Assembly (NCBI RefSeq): GCF_009770985.1
Contig: NZ_WSRW01000001.1
Location: forward strand, 806,001-870,000
Direction of reading: 5' to 3'
DNA length: 64,000 nt
Source of the DNA: Mucilaginibacter lacusdianchii
GTDB taxonomy: Bacteria > Bacteroidota > Bacteroidia > Sphingobacteriales > Sphingobacteriaceae
Each line of letters begins with the position of its first letter. Position 1 is the first letter of the stretch. Both the position numbers and the translations under genes were made by a program. Shown here in pieces: positions 26,111 to 34,340 of this stretch. Below the pieces are notes generated by a model, which ran no database searches, had not been told where the DNA came from, and saw only the letters and a program-made list of their open reading frames with translations.

Positions 26111-27109
26111 TTATTGACTTACTTGCCAAACTGCATCTAAAAACCAGCCCTTGCTATCCATAAAATGCTGTACAGGTGTGAAGCCTGCCTGAGTAGCCAT
26201 TTGATCGGTTTGTTGTACCGTGTATTTTTGAGACACTTCCATAAAGATGTATTCATCTTTATGAAACTGCACTGTGGTATCACATAAATGCACTTCCTGA
26301 TCAGTTAAGCTGACGAGATAACTCTTGCATGATCCTGTTTCAGGATCGTACATTGGATAATGCTCAAACTGCGTTAAGTCAAAATTAGCTTCCAGTTCGC
26401 GGTTGATGCGCTTCAATAAATTCAGGTTAAAATCGCGCGTAAAACCTTCTTTATCATTGTAAGCCGCCAATATAGTTTTAGGATTTTTTTTAAGATCTAT
26501 TCCTATCAACACACTGTCATTTATAGATAAATGGCGGCGCAATTCTTTACAAAACTCTTCTGCTTCTGGAACTGGCATGTTACCAATATTAGACCCCATG
26601 AATAAAACTACCTTACGTCTATCCGATAAGTTAGCTGCTTTTTTAAGCATGTCAAAATATTCGCCTGTCAGGCCATTTAGTTGCAAGCCAGGCAGTGCTT
26701 TTGGCAAGGTATCATTCAACAGGTTAATTACATGGCCCGAAATATCAATGGGCATATAAGTAAAATCAGCCTGCTTTTGCTGTAGGCAGCGCAGCAAATG
26801 AGTAGACTTCATGGCATCACCGGCCCCTAGTTCAATTAAATCAAACGGACTCCCGTCCGCTATCAGCGCCTGGGCAACTGCCTCGGTTTGCTCGGTAAAT
26901 ATTTCCAGCTCGCAATCGGTAGGATAATATTCTTCGCAGTTCATAATTTTCTGAAACAGCTCGTCGCCGGCCGCGTCATAAAAATATTTGGCTTGCATGT
27001 ATTTTGGTGAGGCCTGCAAACCAGTCAGCACATCATCACAAAATTGCTGATTAAAATTGGCCACATGAGGAGGCTGCGTCATTGTGGTAAAGTTATCGGT
27101 GTTTTTCAT
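26111..27109 (-). CDS. egtD: L-histidine N-alpha-methyltransferase (ergothioneine synthesis)
   Basis: Adds three methyl groups to histidine, giving hercynine, the first committed intermediate of ergothioneine. The 332-residue product shows the family's N-terminal KYFYDAAGDELFQKIMNCEEYYPTDCE, the SAM-binding ELGAGDAMKSTHLL, PIDIS, LFMGSNIGNM, and the C-terminal FMEVSQKYTVQQTDQMATQAGF, all as in EgtD. It is the last gene of a six-gene operon and lies 15 nt after egtB. A start at an internal Met (residue 10) is also possible. Confidence 0.95.
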   Translation of the reverse strand: MKNTDNFTTMTQPPHVANFNQQFCDDVLTGLQASPKYMQAKYFYDAAGDELFQKIMNCEEYYPTDCELEIFTEQTEAVAQALIADGSPFDLIELGAGDAMKSTHLLRCLQQKQADFTYMPIDISGHVINLLNDTLPKALPGLQLNGLTGEYFDMLKKAANLSDRRKVVLFMGSNIGNMPVPEAEEFCKELRRHLSINDSVLIGIDLKKNPKTILAAYNDKEGFTRDFNLNLLKRINRELEANFDLTQFEHYPMYDPETGSCKSYLVSLTDQEVHLCDTTVQFHKDEYIFMEVSQKYTVQQTDQMATQAGFTPVQHFMDSKGWFLDAVWQVSQ

Positions 27110-27124
27110 AAGGATTGGATAGAG

Positions 27125-28270
27125 TTATCTTGCTAAACGTATACCACAATATAGCCAGCGCAGGTTAGGATGAAAAAAATTGCGGTAGGTAATACGACTA
27201 TGCCCCGGCGGTGTAGCATCAGATGCGCCGCGCAGCACTTTTTGGCTTACCATAAATTTGCCATTATACTCGCCGATGGCGCCCGGTGCCTTGCTAAAAC
27301 CTGGATAAGGCAGATAAGCACTTTCTGTCCACTCCCAATTGTTACCCCAGTTAAACTGCGTGGCTGCTACTTCCCACTCAAACTCGGTAGGGAGGCGCAT
27401 ACCTTTCCAAGAAGCATAAGCATAAGCCTCATAATAACTTACATGCTGTACAGGTTCGTTTAAATTTATAGGTTCCAGTCCACGCAGGGTATATACAAAC
27501 CATTGTTCGTCTATCTGGTGCCAGTATAACGGTGCTGTAATTTGATTTTCGTTCACCCAGGCCCATCCTTCGGCATGCCAATGGCGAAAATCTTGATAGC
27601 CGCCAGCCTTAACAAACTCCAGATATTCGGCGTTGGTTACCACTGCTTTGCTGATTTCATAGGCACTCAAATAAACTTTATGGCGGTTTAGCTCATTATC
27701 AAAGCAAAATCCTTCTCCCTTAAAACCCACTTCGTATACGCCTTCGCTGATGCTTACAAAGCCTTCAACAGGTTCTGCATGCTGCGTTGTGTAGCTTTTA
27801 TCATAAGCCGGGAATAAAGGATTATGGCCCAAAATATATTTGATATCGTAATATAGCAGTTCCTGGTGCTGTTCCTCGTGATTGAGCCCTAAAACAAATA
27901 ACTCTTTTACTTCGGGCGATGGCTCATGACACAAAAAGCTGTACATGGCCTCATCTACATATTCACGATACTGGTACACATCTTTAACCGTAGGCCGGCT
28001 CAGGTTTCCCCTATCCGTACGGATTACCCGTGCACCGACGGTTTCGTAATAACTGTTGAATACATAATTATATTCAGGATTAAATTCCTGATAGCCCATA
28101 AAGTAAGGCTTCAGGATAAACGTTTCGAAAAACCAGGTGGTATGCCCAATGTGCCATTTGGGCGGACTCACATCTACTACAGGCTGCACTACATAATCTT
28201 CAATTTGCAGTGGGGAACAAATTTGCTCACTTCGCTGACGTACAGCTTTATATTGTTCGGCTAAGGTCAT
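27125..28270 (-). CDS. egtB: EgtB-like non-haem iron sulfoxide synthase (ergothioneine synthesis)
   Basis: Iron enzyme that joins a sulfur donor (gamma-glutamylcysteine or cysteine) to hercynine. The 381-residue product has an N-terminal DinB_2-like helical domain with the iron ligands in HIGHTTWFFE and HEEQHQELL (HxnHxxxH type). A C-terminal formylglycine-generating-enzyme-like domain shows SYYEAYAYASWKGMRLPTEFEWE and RNFFHPNLRWLYCGIRLAR. No EgtA (gamma-glutamylcysteine ligase) or EgtC is nearby, which would suit a cysteine-using EgtB, but this is not provable here. Its ATG directly abuts the egtU stop codon. Confidence 0.92.
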   Translation of the reverse strand: MTLAEQYKAVRQRSEQICSPLQIEDYVVQPVVDVSPPKWHIGHTTWFFETFILKPYFMGYQEFNPEYNYVFNSYYETVGARVIRTDRGNLSRPTVKDVYQYREYVDEAMYSFLCHEPSPEVKELFVLGLNHEEQHQELLYYDIKYILGHNPLFPAYDKSYTTQHAEPVEGFVSISEGVYEVGFKGEGFCFDNELNRHKVYLSAYEISKAVVTNAEYLEFVKAGGYQDFRHWHAEGWAWVNENQITAPLYWHQIDEQWFVYTLRGLEPINLNEPVQHVSYYEAYAYASWKGMRLPTEFEWEVAATQFNWGNNWEWTESAYLPYPGFSKAPGAIGEYNGKFMVSQKVLRGASDATPPGHSRITYRNFFHPNLRWLYCGIRLAR

Positions 28271-29863
28271 TTACTTTTGGGCGCTGTTCAGATAATTTTT
28301 CAGATCTGATATGGTATGTATTTGCAGTTCGTCGGCTTGCTGTCGCCGCATCATCAGGGCGTAGGCATTGTTAAACCCTATGGGTTTTAACCATTTTATG
28401 CCGTACTTGTTTTGAAACGATTGCTGAACATAGCTATAGGTTTTATTCTTATCCAAACCTACCGTATCCACTACCTTTTTAGATGGTTGCAAGATTACCA
28501 AAAGACCTGTACCGGTATACTCGGGGTAAAAATCTATTTGGTTATTAGTAAGTGCATCAAAGCATATTTTGGTACCGCCCAAACCGGTTTTGGTAGCTAC
28601 ATTGTAATTAGTATACCCTTTAATAAGCATACTGTACATACTGGCCAAAATGTACTGCTCACCAAATATTTTAGACCCAATGCGTACAGTGCCACCGTTA
28701 CCATTACGGGCAGGCTTATACAAATGATGTGTTGCCAAAAAATCTTTGGCTACCTGTTCGGGTGTTTGATGCAGGTAATCGGTACGATAATTCAGTTCCG
28801 TCATGATAGAATCATTGATGTGACCGGCCAGTAGATTTAAGGTTTTTTCTAATTCCGGAAACTTACGCAAAGCATCTTCCCGCACGATGGGCGCAGCATA
28901 ATAAGGCGGAAAAATCTTTTTATCATCATCTAGCACCACTAAATTAAAAGCCTTAAGGCGACCATCGGTTGAATAGCCGCTGATGACATCCAACTGCTTT
29001 TCAAAAGCGGCGTTGTACATTACCGCATCATTAATAACAATGGTATGAATTTTTAAACCATACTTTTGCTGCAAACCCAGGTTACCATCCTGCCGTCCCA
29101 TAAACTCGGGGGTAAAACCGGCGGTAAGCTTACCGCCATAAGCTGATGGCACAAAGTAAAACGAGGCCAGCACCAATAAAATAACTGGCAGTGTGTAAGC
29201 GCCAGTTCTCACTTTTTTAAAGTTAAGTTTTTGAACAAAGGACAGTAACAGATCAAACAAAATAGCCAGCAAAGCCGCCGGTATAGCCCCAGCCAAAATC
29301 ATGTTACTGTTGTTGAGCGATATACCGCCAAAGATGAACTCACCCAAGCCACCTGCCGCAATGTAAGATGCCAGGGTAGCTACGCCTACATTAATAACGG
29401 TTGCGGTACGAATACCAGCCAGAATTACTGGCATAGCCAACGGCAATTCCACTTTAAATAACACCTGTTTAAGGCTCATGCCCATAGCCAAGGCTGCTTC
29501 TTTAACCGACGCATCTACACCGGTAACACCGGTATAGGTATTACGGATAATAGGCAGCAGTGCATATAAAAACAAGGCAACGATAGCCGGTTTGGCCCCT
29601 ATGCCCAGCAACGGAATCATAAAACCAAGCAACGCAATGCTCGGGATAGTTTGCAGTACACCAGCAATGCCTAGTACGGGACCAGACAACGGCCGTTTAC
29701 GCGCGATAAGAATACCCAGCGGCAAACCAACAAAAACGGCAATTAACAATGAAATAAAAGTGAGCCCTATATGCTCTAATGTTTGGGTAAGCAGCTTATC
29801 ATGCTGTTGCTGCATAAATTGCCATAAAGTTTGCGACTGCTCATTCATGGGGTTGGAGGGCAT
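28271..29863 (-). CDS. egtU: ABC transporter permease fused to substrate-binding domain, probable ergothioneine importer EgtU
   Basis: Fusion of 530 residues. Residues about 25-225 are an ABC permease with several membrane helices and the EAA loop EAALAMGMSLKQVLFKVELPLAMPVILAG. A further helix (about 228-245) leads to a type II binding-protein domain of the OpuAC/QAT class (about 255-530). This architecture is that of the quaternary-amine family and of EgtU, the ergothioneine importer described in streptococci and Helicobacter. Ergothioneine is a betaine, and the placement between egtV and egtB favours EgtU over a glycine-betaine role. That is inference. The start at 29863 or the internal ATG at 29848 overlaps the egtV end. 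Confidence 0.85.
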   Translation of the reverse strand: MPSNPMNEQSQTLWQFMQQQHDKLLTQTLEHIGLTFISLLIAVFVGLPLGILIARKRPLSGPVLGIAGVLQTIPSIALLGFMIPLLGIGAKPAIVALFLYALLPIIRNTYTGVTGVDASVKEAALAMGMSLKQVLFKVELPLAMPVILAGIRTATVINVGVATLASYIAAGGLGEFIFGGISLNNSNMILAGAIPAALLAILFDLLLSFVQKLNFKKVRTGAYTLPVILLVLASFYFVPSAYGGKLTAGFTPEFMGRQDGNLGLQQKYGLKIHTIVINDAVMYNAAFEKQLDVISGYSTDGRLKAFNLVVLDDDKKIFPPYYAAPIVREDALRKFPELEKTLNLLAGHINDSIMTELNYRTDYLHQTPEQVAKDFLATHHLYKPARNGNGGTVRIGSKIFGEQYILASMYSMLIKGYTNYNVATKTGLGGTKICFDALTNNQIDFYPEYTGTGLLVILQPSKKVVDTVGLDKNKTYSYVQQSFQNKYGIKWLKPIGFNNAYALMMRRQQADELQIHTISDLKNYLNSAQK

Positions 29864-30809
29864 TTTGGTATTGGTAATAGGCCGACATTAACTGTTCGAA
29901 GGTAATAGTTTTAACCTGATGTGTTTGCGGATGTTGTACAGCGATGTTTTGTATAGCATGTTCTTTAAAACGTTCCATTGCCCACCATACGCTTTGTTCA
30001 TTACAGGCCACAGGCTGCATGCCGCTTACTATTGGTGTTGGAAGGTTATCCCAAACATCAGTAAGCTTTACCGATTTAAGTTCTAATTGCAACCGCTGTG
30101 CCTGCAGAAATTCTTTCACGAAGGCGCTGGCCGGGTTAAACAACAGTTCGGCAGGTGTACCTATTTGTACAATGCGGCCTTGATGCATCAAGGCAATACG
30201 GTTACCCAGCTCAAAAGCTTCCTGCACATCATGCGTTACCATCACAATGGTTTTACGCTGTAACTCGTCAAGCGCCTTAAACTCAGCTTGTATTTTAGTA
30301 CGGGTGATGGTATCCAACGCGCCGAAAGGTTCGTCCATTAACAAAACCGGCGCGTCTGCCATCAACGCACGGGCCAGGCCTACACGCTGTTGCTGCCCGC
30401 CGCTCAATTGTTGTGGATATAGCTTTAATAAATCAGCTGGCAAATGCAGCTTTTCTAATAACTCGTGCATTCGTTTGGTAATTCTACCAACGTCCCAATT
30501 TAGCAACTGCGGCACAGTGGCTATGTTTTCGGCCACAGTATAGTGCGGAAACAAACCGTTGTTTTGCAGCACATAGCCAATGTTACGTCTTAGCAATTCT
30601 GGCTTTTGTTGAGAAATATCCTGACCATCAATTAATACCTGACCATGGGTAGGCTCAATTAACCGGTTCAGCATTTTAAGTGTGGTGGTTTTGCCGCAGC
30701 CACTGGTGCCCAGCAAAACCAGGTTTTCGTGCTCGGACACTTCAAATGATATATCATCAACCGCGCGGGTTGCGCCGTAGTGCTTACTAAGTTGCCGAAC
30801 CTGAATCAT
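29841..30809 (-). CDS. egtV: ABC transporter ATPase, probable ergothioneine importer EgtV
   Basis: ATPase of 322 residues energising the fused permease. Walker A is GTSGCGKTTT near residue 35, the Q-loop YVLQNNGLFPHYTV, the signature LSGGQQQRVGLARAL, Walker B PVLLMDEPFGALD, and the switch His MVTHDVQEAF. The C-terminal extension (about 240-322) is CBS-like in position, as in OpuA/OpuC/ProV-type ATPases, but looks degenerate. It is 9 nt after the disulfide reductase gene and overlaps egtU, so the two are translationally coupled. Confidence 0.9.
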   Translation of the reverse strand: MIQVRQLSKHYGATRAVDDISFEVSEHENLVLLGTSGCGKTTTLKMLNRLIEPTHGQVLIDGQDISQQKPELLRRNIGYVLQNNGLFPHYTVAENIATVPQLLNWDVGRITKRMHELLEKLHLPADLLKLYPQQLSGGQQQRVGLARALMADAPVLLMDEPFGALDTITRTKIQAEFKALDELQRKTIVMVTHDVQEAFELGNRIALMHQGRIVQIGTPAELLFNPASAFVKEFLQAQRLQLELKSVKLTDVWDNLPTPIVSGMQPVACNEQSVWWAMERFKEHAIQNIAVQHPQTHQVKTITFEQLMSAYYQYQNALQPHE

Positions 30810-30818
30810 GCAGGTAAT

Positions 30819-32204
30819 TTACGAATCTAACTTCATAAACAGATTGTTTAATGATTCGGAATACGTTGGATGAGCAAAAACGCAATACCGTATACGATCA
30901 TGCGTAATACCGCCTTCCATCGCCATTTGCAGCACCGACATAATTTCGCCACCTTCTTCGCCTAATATAGCAGCGCCCAGTATTTGCTTGGTATCGGCAT
31001 CTACCACGGCTTTCATTAATCCACGGGTTTCGCCTACTTCTACCGCACGGGCTACGTTTTCCATCTTTAGCACAGCTACTTTGATGTTAAGGCCTTGCTT
31101 GCGCGCTTCAGTTTCAGTTATACCCACGCGGCCCAGTTGCGGGTCGGTAAACATACAGTAAGGCACCGGACGGCCTGCTGTAGTCAAGTTATCACCTTCC
31201 AGCAAATTACGGTATACAATAGTAAAATCGTTATAAGCAATATGCGTAAAAGCCGGTCCGCCTTTAATATCGCCCAAAGCATAGATACCCGGCATGTTGG
31301 TTTGCAATTGGTCATCTACTTTGATATAGCCTTTTTCGTCTACCTCTACACCGGTGGCTTGTAAGTTTAAAACTTTAGTTTGCGGAACACGCCCTGCGGC
31401 AATAAGTATGTGCGAACAATTCAATTCCTCTTGTTTTCCATTTAAATTTACTGTAGCCAGTATTTTACCATTACTGTCTTTTTCAAACCTAACAGCTTGC
31501 GAATTACCATGAATGGCAATGCCTTCTTCTTCCAATATCTTGTGTATCTCAGTAGCCACATCATCATCCTCGTGCGACATGATACGCGGGCCACGCTCCA
31601 GTATGGTAATTTGGCTGCCAAAACGCCTGAACATCTGGCCGTATTCCAACGCAATATAATTGCCGCCGATGATGAGAATATGTTCCGGCACATAATCCAG
31701 ATCAAGAATGGTGGTTGAAGTCAAATACCCTACTTCCTGCAAGCCTTCAACATCAGGCACCGTGGGTTGCGTACCAGCATCAATAAATATCTGCCCGGCT
31801 TGTAATTCTTCTGTGCCGCCAGCGTTTAATTTTACCTGTACAGTTTTATGCCCGGTAAAACTAGCTTCCCCCATCAGCAAATCGATGTTCGGATCATCTT
31901 GCAAACTTTTTTCGTTACCGCTGCGCGAATGTTCAACAATGGCATCACGGCGCTTTTTAATTTGCGGCATGTCTACCCGATAACCATCTATATGCACACC
32001 AAGATTATTGCAGCGGCCGGCCAGGTAAGCCGCCCGGGCCGAGGCCACCATGGCTTTGGTGGGGGTACAACCATCGTTGATACAGGTACCGCCAACCAGG
32101 CGCTTTTCAATCATGGCCACTTTCTTGCCAGCTTTGGCCATTTTGCGCGCCAAAGGGTTACCAGCCTGCCCTGAGCCGATAATAATTACATCATACTGTT
32201 TCAT
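30819..32204 (-). CDS. FAD-dependent pyridine nucleotide-disulfide oxidoreductase, mercuric-reductase-like
   Basis: Class I flavoprotein disulfide reductase of 461 residues. The N-terminal FAD motif is IIIGSGQAGNPLA. The redox pair is in GGTCINDGCTPTKAM (two Cys, 4 residues between). The NAD(P)H motif is IIGGNYIALEYG, the second FAD motif YALGDIKGGPAFTH, and the C-terminal catalytic His-Pro is in FAHPTYSESLNN. CINDGCTPTK is the variant seen in mercuric-reductase-like members rather than lipoamide dehydrogenase, yet the extra C-terminal Cys pair of MerA is absent. No mer genes are nearby. In this operon it might act on an ergothioneine-related disulfide, a guess. Its start abuts the DUF427 stop. 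Confidence 0.9.
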   Translation of the reverse strand: MKQYDVIIIGSGQAGNPLARKMAKAGKKVAMIEKRLVGGTCINDGCTPTKAMVASARAAYLAGRCNNLGVHIDGYRVDMPQIKKRRDAIVEHSRSGNEKSLQDDPNIDLLMGEASFTGHKTVQVKLNAGGTEELQAGQIFIDAGTQPTVPDVEGLQEVGYLTSTTILDLDYVPEHILIIGGNYIALEYGQMFRRFGSQITILERGPRIMSHEDDDVATEIHKILEEEGIAIHGNSQAVRFEKDSNGKILATVNLNGKQEELNCSHILIAAGRVPQTKVLNLQATGVEVDEKGYIKVDDQLQTNMPGIYALGDIKGGPAFTHIAYNDFTIVYRNLLEGDNLTTAGRPVPYCMFTDPQLGRVGITETEARKQGLNIKVAVLKMENVARAVEVGETRGLMKAVVDADTKQILGAAILGEEGGEIMSVLQMAMEGGITHDRIRYCVFAHPTYSESLNNLFMKLDS

Positions 32205-32486
32205 TTATTCGGTAACCTTTACACCTTTCCAGAACGCCACATAATCTTTAATTTGTGCCGCCGCTGATTTAGGTTCGGGATAATACCAGGCGGCATCTTT
32301 ATTTTGCTGACCGTCCACTTCCAAAGTATAATAAGAGGCTAAGCCTTTCCAAGGACAGGTGGTATGTGTATCGGTTGGTTTTAAAAATACTGCTTTAACG
32401 CTTTCTTTAGGAAAATAGTGGTTGTTCTCGACCACTATGGTATCATTACTTTCGGCTATTATTTGGTTGTTCCAAACGGCTTTCAT
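32205..32486 (-). CDS. DUF427 family protein
   Basis: Small cytoplasmic protein of 93 residues beginning MKAVWNNQIIAESNDTIVVE and including NHYFPKESV, TTCPWKGLASYYTLEVDG and AAWYYPEPKSAA. This is the DUF427 pattern (beta-tent fold) with the conserved T-C-P-W-K-G loop. No biochemical role is established for the family. The open frame reaches 32504 (GTG), but the ATG at 32486 matches the family start. It is the first gene of the ergothioneine operon, with zero spacing to the reductase. Confidence 0.9.
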   Translation of the reverse strand: MKAVWNNQIIAESNDTIVVENNHYFPKESVKAVFLKPTDTHTTCPWKGLASYYTLEVDGQQNKDAAWYYPEPKSAAAQIKDYVAFWKGVKVTE

Positions 32487-32495
32487 GGATATGAT

Positions 32496-32537
32496 GTCAT
32501 TCACTTTTAACAGGCTATTTAGCTGTGGCTGAATGAC
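32496..32537 (-). promoter_or_regulatory. Inverted repeat just upstream of the ergothioneine operon
   Basis: An 8-nt perfect inverted repeat (32496-32503 and 32530-32537) encloses a second short stem around ACAG/CTGT. It lies 10-51 nt before the DUF427 ATG on the minus strand. It could be a 5' UTR hairpin or a regulator site; nothing in the sequence decides. Confidence 0.35.
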
Positions 32538-32629
32538 GTATTTAAAATAACAATATTTCTTATTTTGTTTTAAACCTGAGCATTGAAGTTTATGCCTAAA
32601 AAAACTGAAAATTTTTGCTTAAAATATTT

Positions 32630-32658
32630 TTTGATTTACAGATAAACATATATCTTTG
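32630..32658 (+). promoter_or_regulatory. Promoter of the tRNA-Glu pair
   Basis: TTTG (32630-32633), a 17-nt spacer and TATCTTTG (32651-32658) match the Bacteroidota -33/-7 pattern well. They lie 35 nt before the first tRNA. Confidence 0.65.
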
Positions 32659-32693
32659 CATTCCCAAAACAAAGGGAAAGTTCTTTATATTAT

Positions 32694-32765
32694 GGTCTAT
32701 TCGTCTAGGGGTTAGGACGCCAGATTTTCATTCTGGAAACAGGGGTTCGATTCCCCTATGGACTA
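32694..32765 (+). tRNA. tRNA-Glu (anticodon TTC), copy 1
   Basis: A 72-nt cloverleaf. The acceptor arm GGTCTAT pairs with ATGGACT (G1-U wobble) with discriminator A. The anticodon stem is CCAGA/TCTGG with loop TTTTCAT, anticodon TTC, and the T-arm is AGGGG-TTCGATT-CCCCT. CCA is not encoded. Identical in sequence to the second copy. Confidence 0.97.
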
Positions 32766-32806
32766 CTTTAAGTTGTTATTCAAACTTAAAACAAAGATTC
32801 TAACTT

Positions 32807-32878
32807 GGTCTATTCGTCTAGGGGTTAGGACGCCAGATTTTCATTCTGGAAACAGGGGTTCGATTCCCCTATGGACTA
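32807..32878 (+). tRNA. tRNA-Glu (anticodon TTC), copy 2
   Basis: Identical 72-nt sequence to the first copy, 41 nt downstream. Probably transcribed from the same promoter and ended by the terminator at 32882-32920. Confidence 0.97.
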
Positions 32879-32881
32879 CCA

Positions 32882-32920
32882 AACAAAAAAGGCTTCAGCA
32901 ATGCTGAAGCCTTTTTTGTT
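32882..32920. terminator. Terminator after the tRNA-Glu genes
   Basis: Perfect 18-bp stem (32882-32899 and 32903-32920) with a 3-nt loop, A-run before and T-run after. It can also stop minus-strand transcription from the small gene at 32967-33242. Confidence 0.93.
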
Positions 32921-32966
32921 ATATTCTTATTTTTTTAATAGGCTGTATAGTAATGAAGCTACACTA

Positions 32967-33242
32967 TTATACGCTTATCTCATCAATGCTCGGCTTTTTC
33001 AAAAACTTATTATACCGGTTTTTCATCGCCTTATTCATATCATCCATCAGCTGCTTCATTTTGTAATTGAGCGCCAATATGCGTTTGTTTAGCTTTACAA
33101 GCTCGGTAGCCAGTTTCAGATAGGCAGCGGTATCGCCAGCTTTCAAAGCTGCATTTTTCAAGCTGTTTAAGCGACTTTGTTTATCCAGAATAAACGTTTT
33201 ATATTTAAAATACCTCTGGTAATCTTTCATTTTGGCTATCAT
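32967..33242 (-). CDS. Small basic helical protein, hypothetical
   Basis: Product of 91 residues, Lys/Leu/Asn-rich and almost wholly helical in look (for example KQSRLNSLKNAALKAG, LVKLNKRILALNYKMKQLMDD). No recognised domain, signal or membrane helix. An internal Met (residue 5) could be the start. A terminator usable on this strand lies directly downstream, which supports a gene, but coding status is moderately sure. Confidence 0.55.
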   Translation of the reverse strand: MIAKMKDYQRYFKYKTFILDKQSRLNSLKNAALKAGDTAAYLKLATELVKLNKRILALNYKMKQLMDDMNKAMKNRYNKFLKKPSIDEISV

Positions 33243-33386
33243 TACGGCAGCACTGTTTCAAAGAGTTTGCCATAATTTACCACAACCATATTATTTTTTT
33301 CTGTAAAAGAAATAAATGATTAAATAACAAGCTATTGCAATTGCTATTAACGAAATAAATTAGCCTATAATAAATAATACCACTAC

Positions 33387-34331
33387 TTATAAGCATAATT
33401 CCATTTGTATATTACAACGCTCATAAGGGGATACAATACCAGTCACTTTTTTAAAGCCTAACTTGTGGTATAAGTTAATTGCCGGTTTTAAAATGGTGTT
33501 ACTCTCTAAATAAACACGTGTAGCACCTTCCGCCCTAGCCTTTTCTATAGCAGCATTGCCCAGCAACCACCCCATGCCTTTTCCCTTTGCTTTGGGCGAT
33601 ACAGCCATTTTAGCCAGTTCAAAAGTTTGATTATCCATTTTAATTAACGCACAGGTACCTAGTGGTTCGCCATGATATAAGGCAAAAAGTATAAATCCGC
33701 CTTTATCTAATATATATTCTTCCGGATGGTCAAGCGCTTTATAGTCGGACTCTTCAATTTTAAAATAGGTAGTAATCCATTCCTCATTTAATGCCTTAAA
33801 CGCCGCTTTATATTGCGGATGGTAAGCCACAATTTCCACATGCTCACTTTCACGCAATTTTTTTTCTTGCTGTACCCGTTTAAATAAATCTTTTTGCTCC
33901 AGCAAAAACTCCCATTCTTCAATCGCTTTCCAAATATTGTGTTGTGTTTCTTGCAGGGCAGTTTCTATGGCAGCGTTTACATCGGTATACTGATTTTGTA
34001 TTCGATTGTTAATCAACTGTCCAGCCTCGGTAAGCCGGATATAGTTTTTACGGCCATCGCTTTTATTCGGGCTTTCGGTTACCAATCCCTTCTTGGTCAT
34101 TTCTTTTACAATTATACTGACCGAAGGATGCGAATGACCTATTTCCTGTGCTATTTGCATGATAGATTTTTCTTCACTCCCAGCAAGTGAGTAAAACACA
34201 GGAAACCACTTTGGCTGCATATCTATATCATACAAATTATATACTTCCCCGGCCTGCTCAGTAAGCTTTTCACTAAGCCTTCTTAAACGGCTACCCAAAG
34301 CCATTTTACCAACTTTATTATAAAAATCCAT
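33387..34331 (-). CDS. MarR-type regulator fused to a GNAT acetyltransferase
   Basis: Bifunctional protein of 314 residues. Residues 1-150 are a MarR winged helix (KWFPVFYSLAGSEEKSIMQIAQEIGHSHPSVSIIVKEMTKKGLV with wing SPNKSDGRKNYIRLTEAG). Residues about 163-314 are a GNAT N-acetyltransferase (MAVSPKAKGKGMGWLLGNAAIEKARAEGATRVYLESN, with an acetyl-CoA loop of the Q/KxxGxG/A type). Such fusions occur widely; neither the effector nor the acetyl acceptor is known. Two overlapping palindromes lie just upstream of the start, likely its own operator. Divergent from the PfkB kinase gene. Confidence 0.92.
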   Translation of the reverse strand: MDFYNKVGKMALGSRLRRLSEKLTEQAGEVYNLYDIDMQPKWFPVFYSLAGSEEKSIMQIAQEIGHSHPSVSIIVKEMTKKGLVTESPNKSDGRKNYIRLTEAGQLINNRIQNQYTDVNAAIETALQETQHNIWKAIEEWEFLLEQKDLFKRVQQEKKLRESEHVEIVAYHPQYKAAFKALNEEWITTYFKIEESDYKALDHPEEYILDKGGFILFALYHGEPLGTCALIKMDNQTFELAKMAVSPKAKGKGMGWLLGNAAIEKARAEGATRVYLESNTILKPAINLYHKLGFKKVTGIVSPYERCNIQMELCL

Positions 34332-34340
34332 AACATTAAA

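Noticed and set aside
28271..30809. Reading the ABC genes as a plain glycine-betaine (OpuC/ProVWX) importer
   Set aside because: Sequence alone allows it, but tight coupling with egtB and egtD makes an ergothioneine-type substrate the better reading; kept as the alternative.
30819..32204. Mercury resistance (merA)
   Set aside because: No C-terminal Cys pair, no N-terminal metal-binding domain and no mer neighbours.
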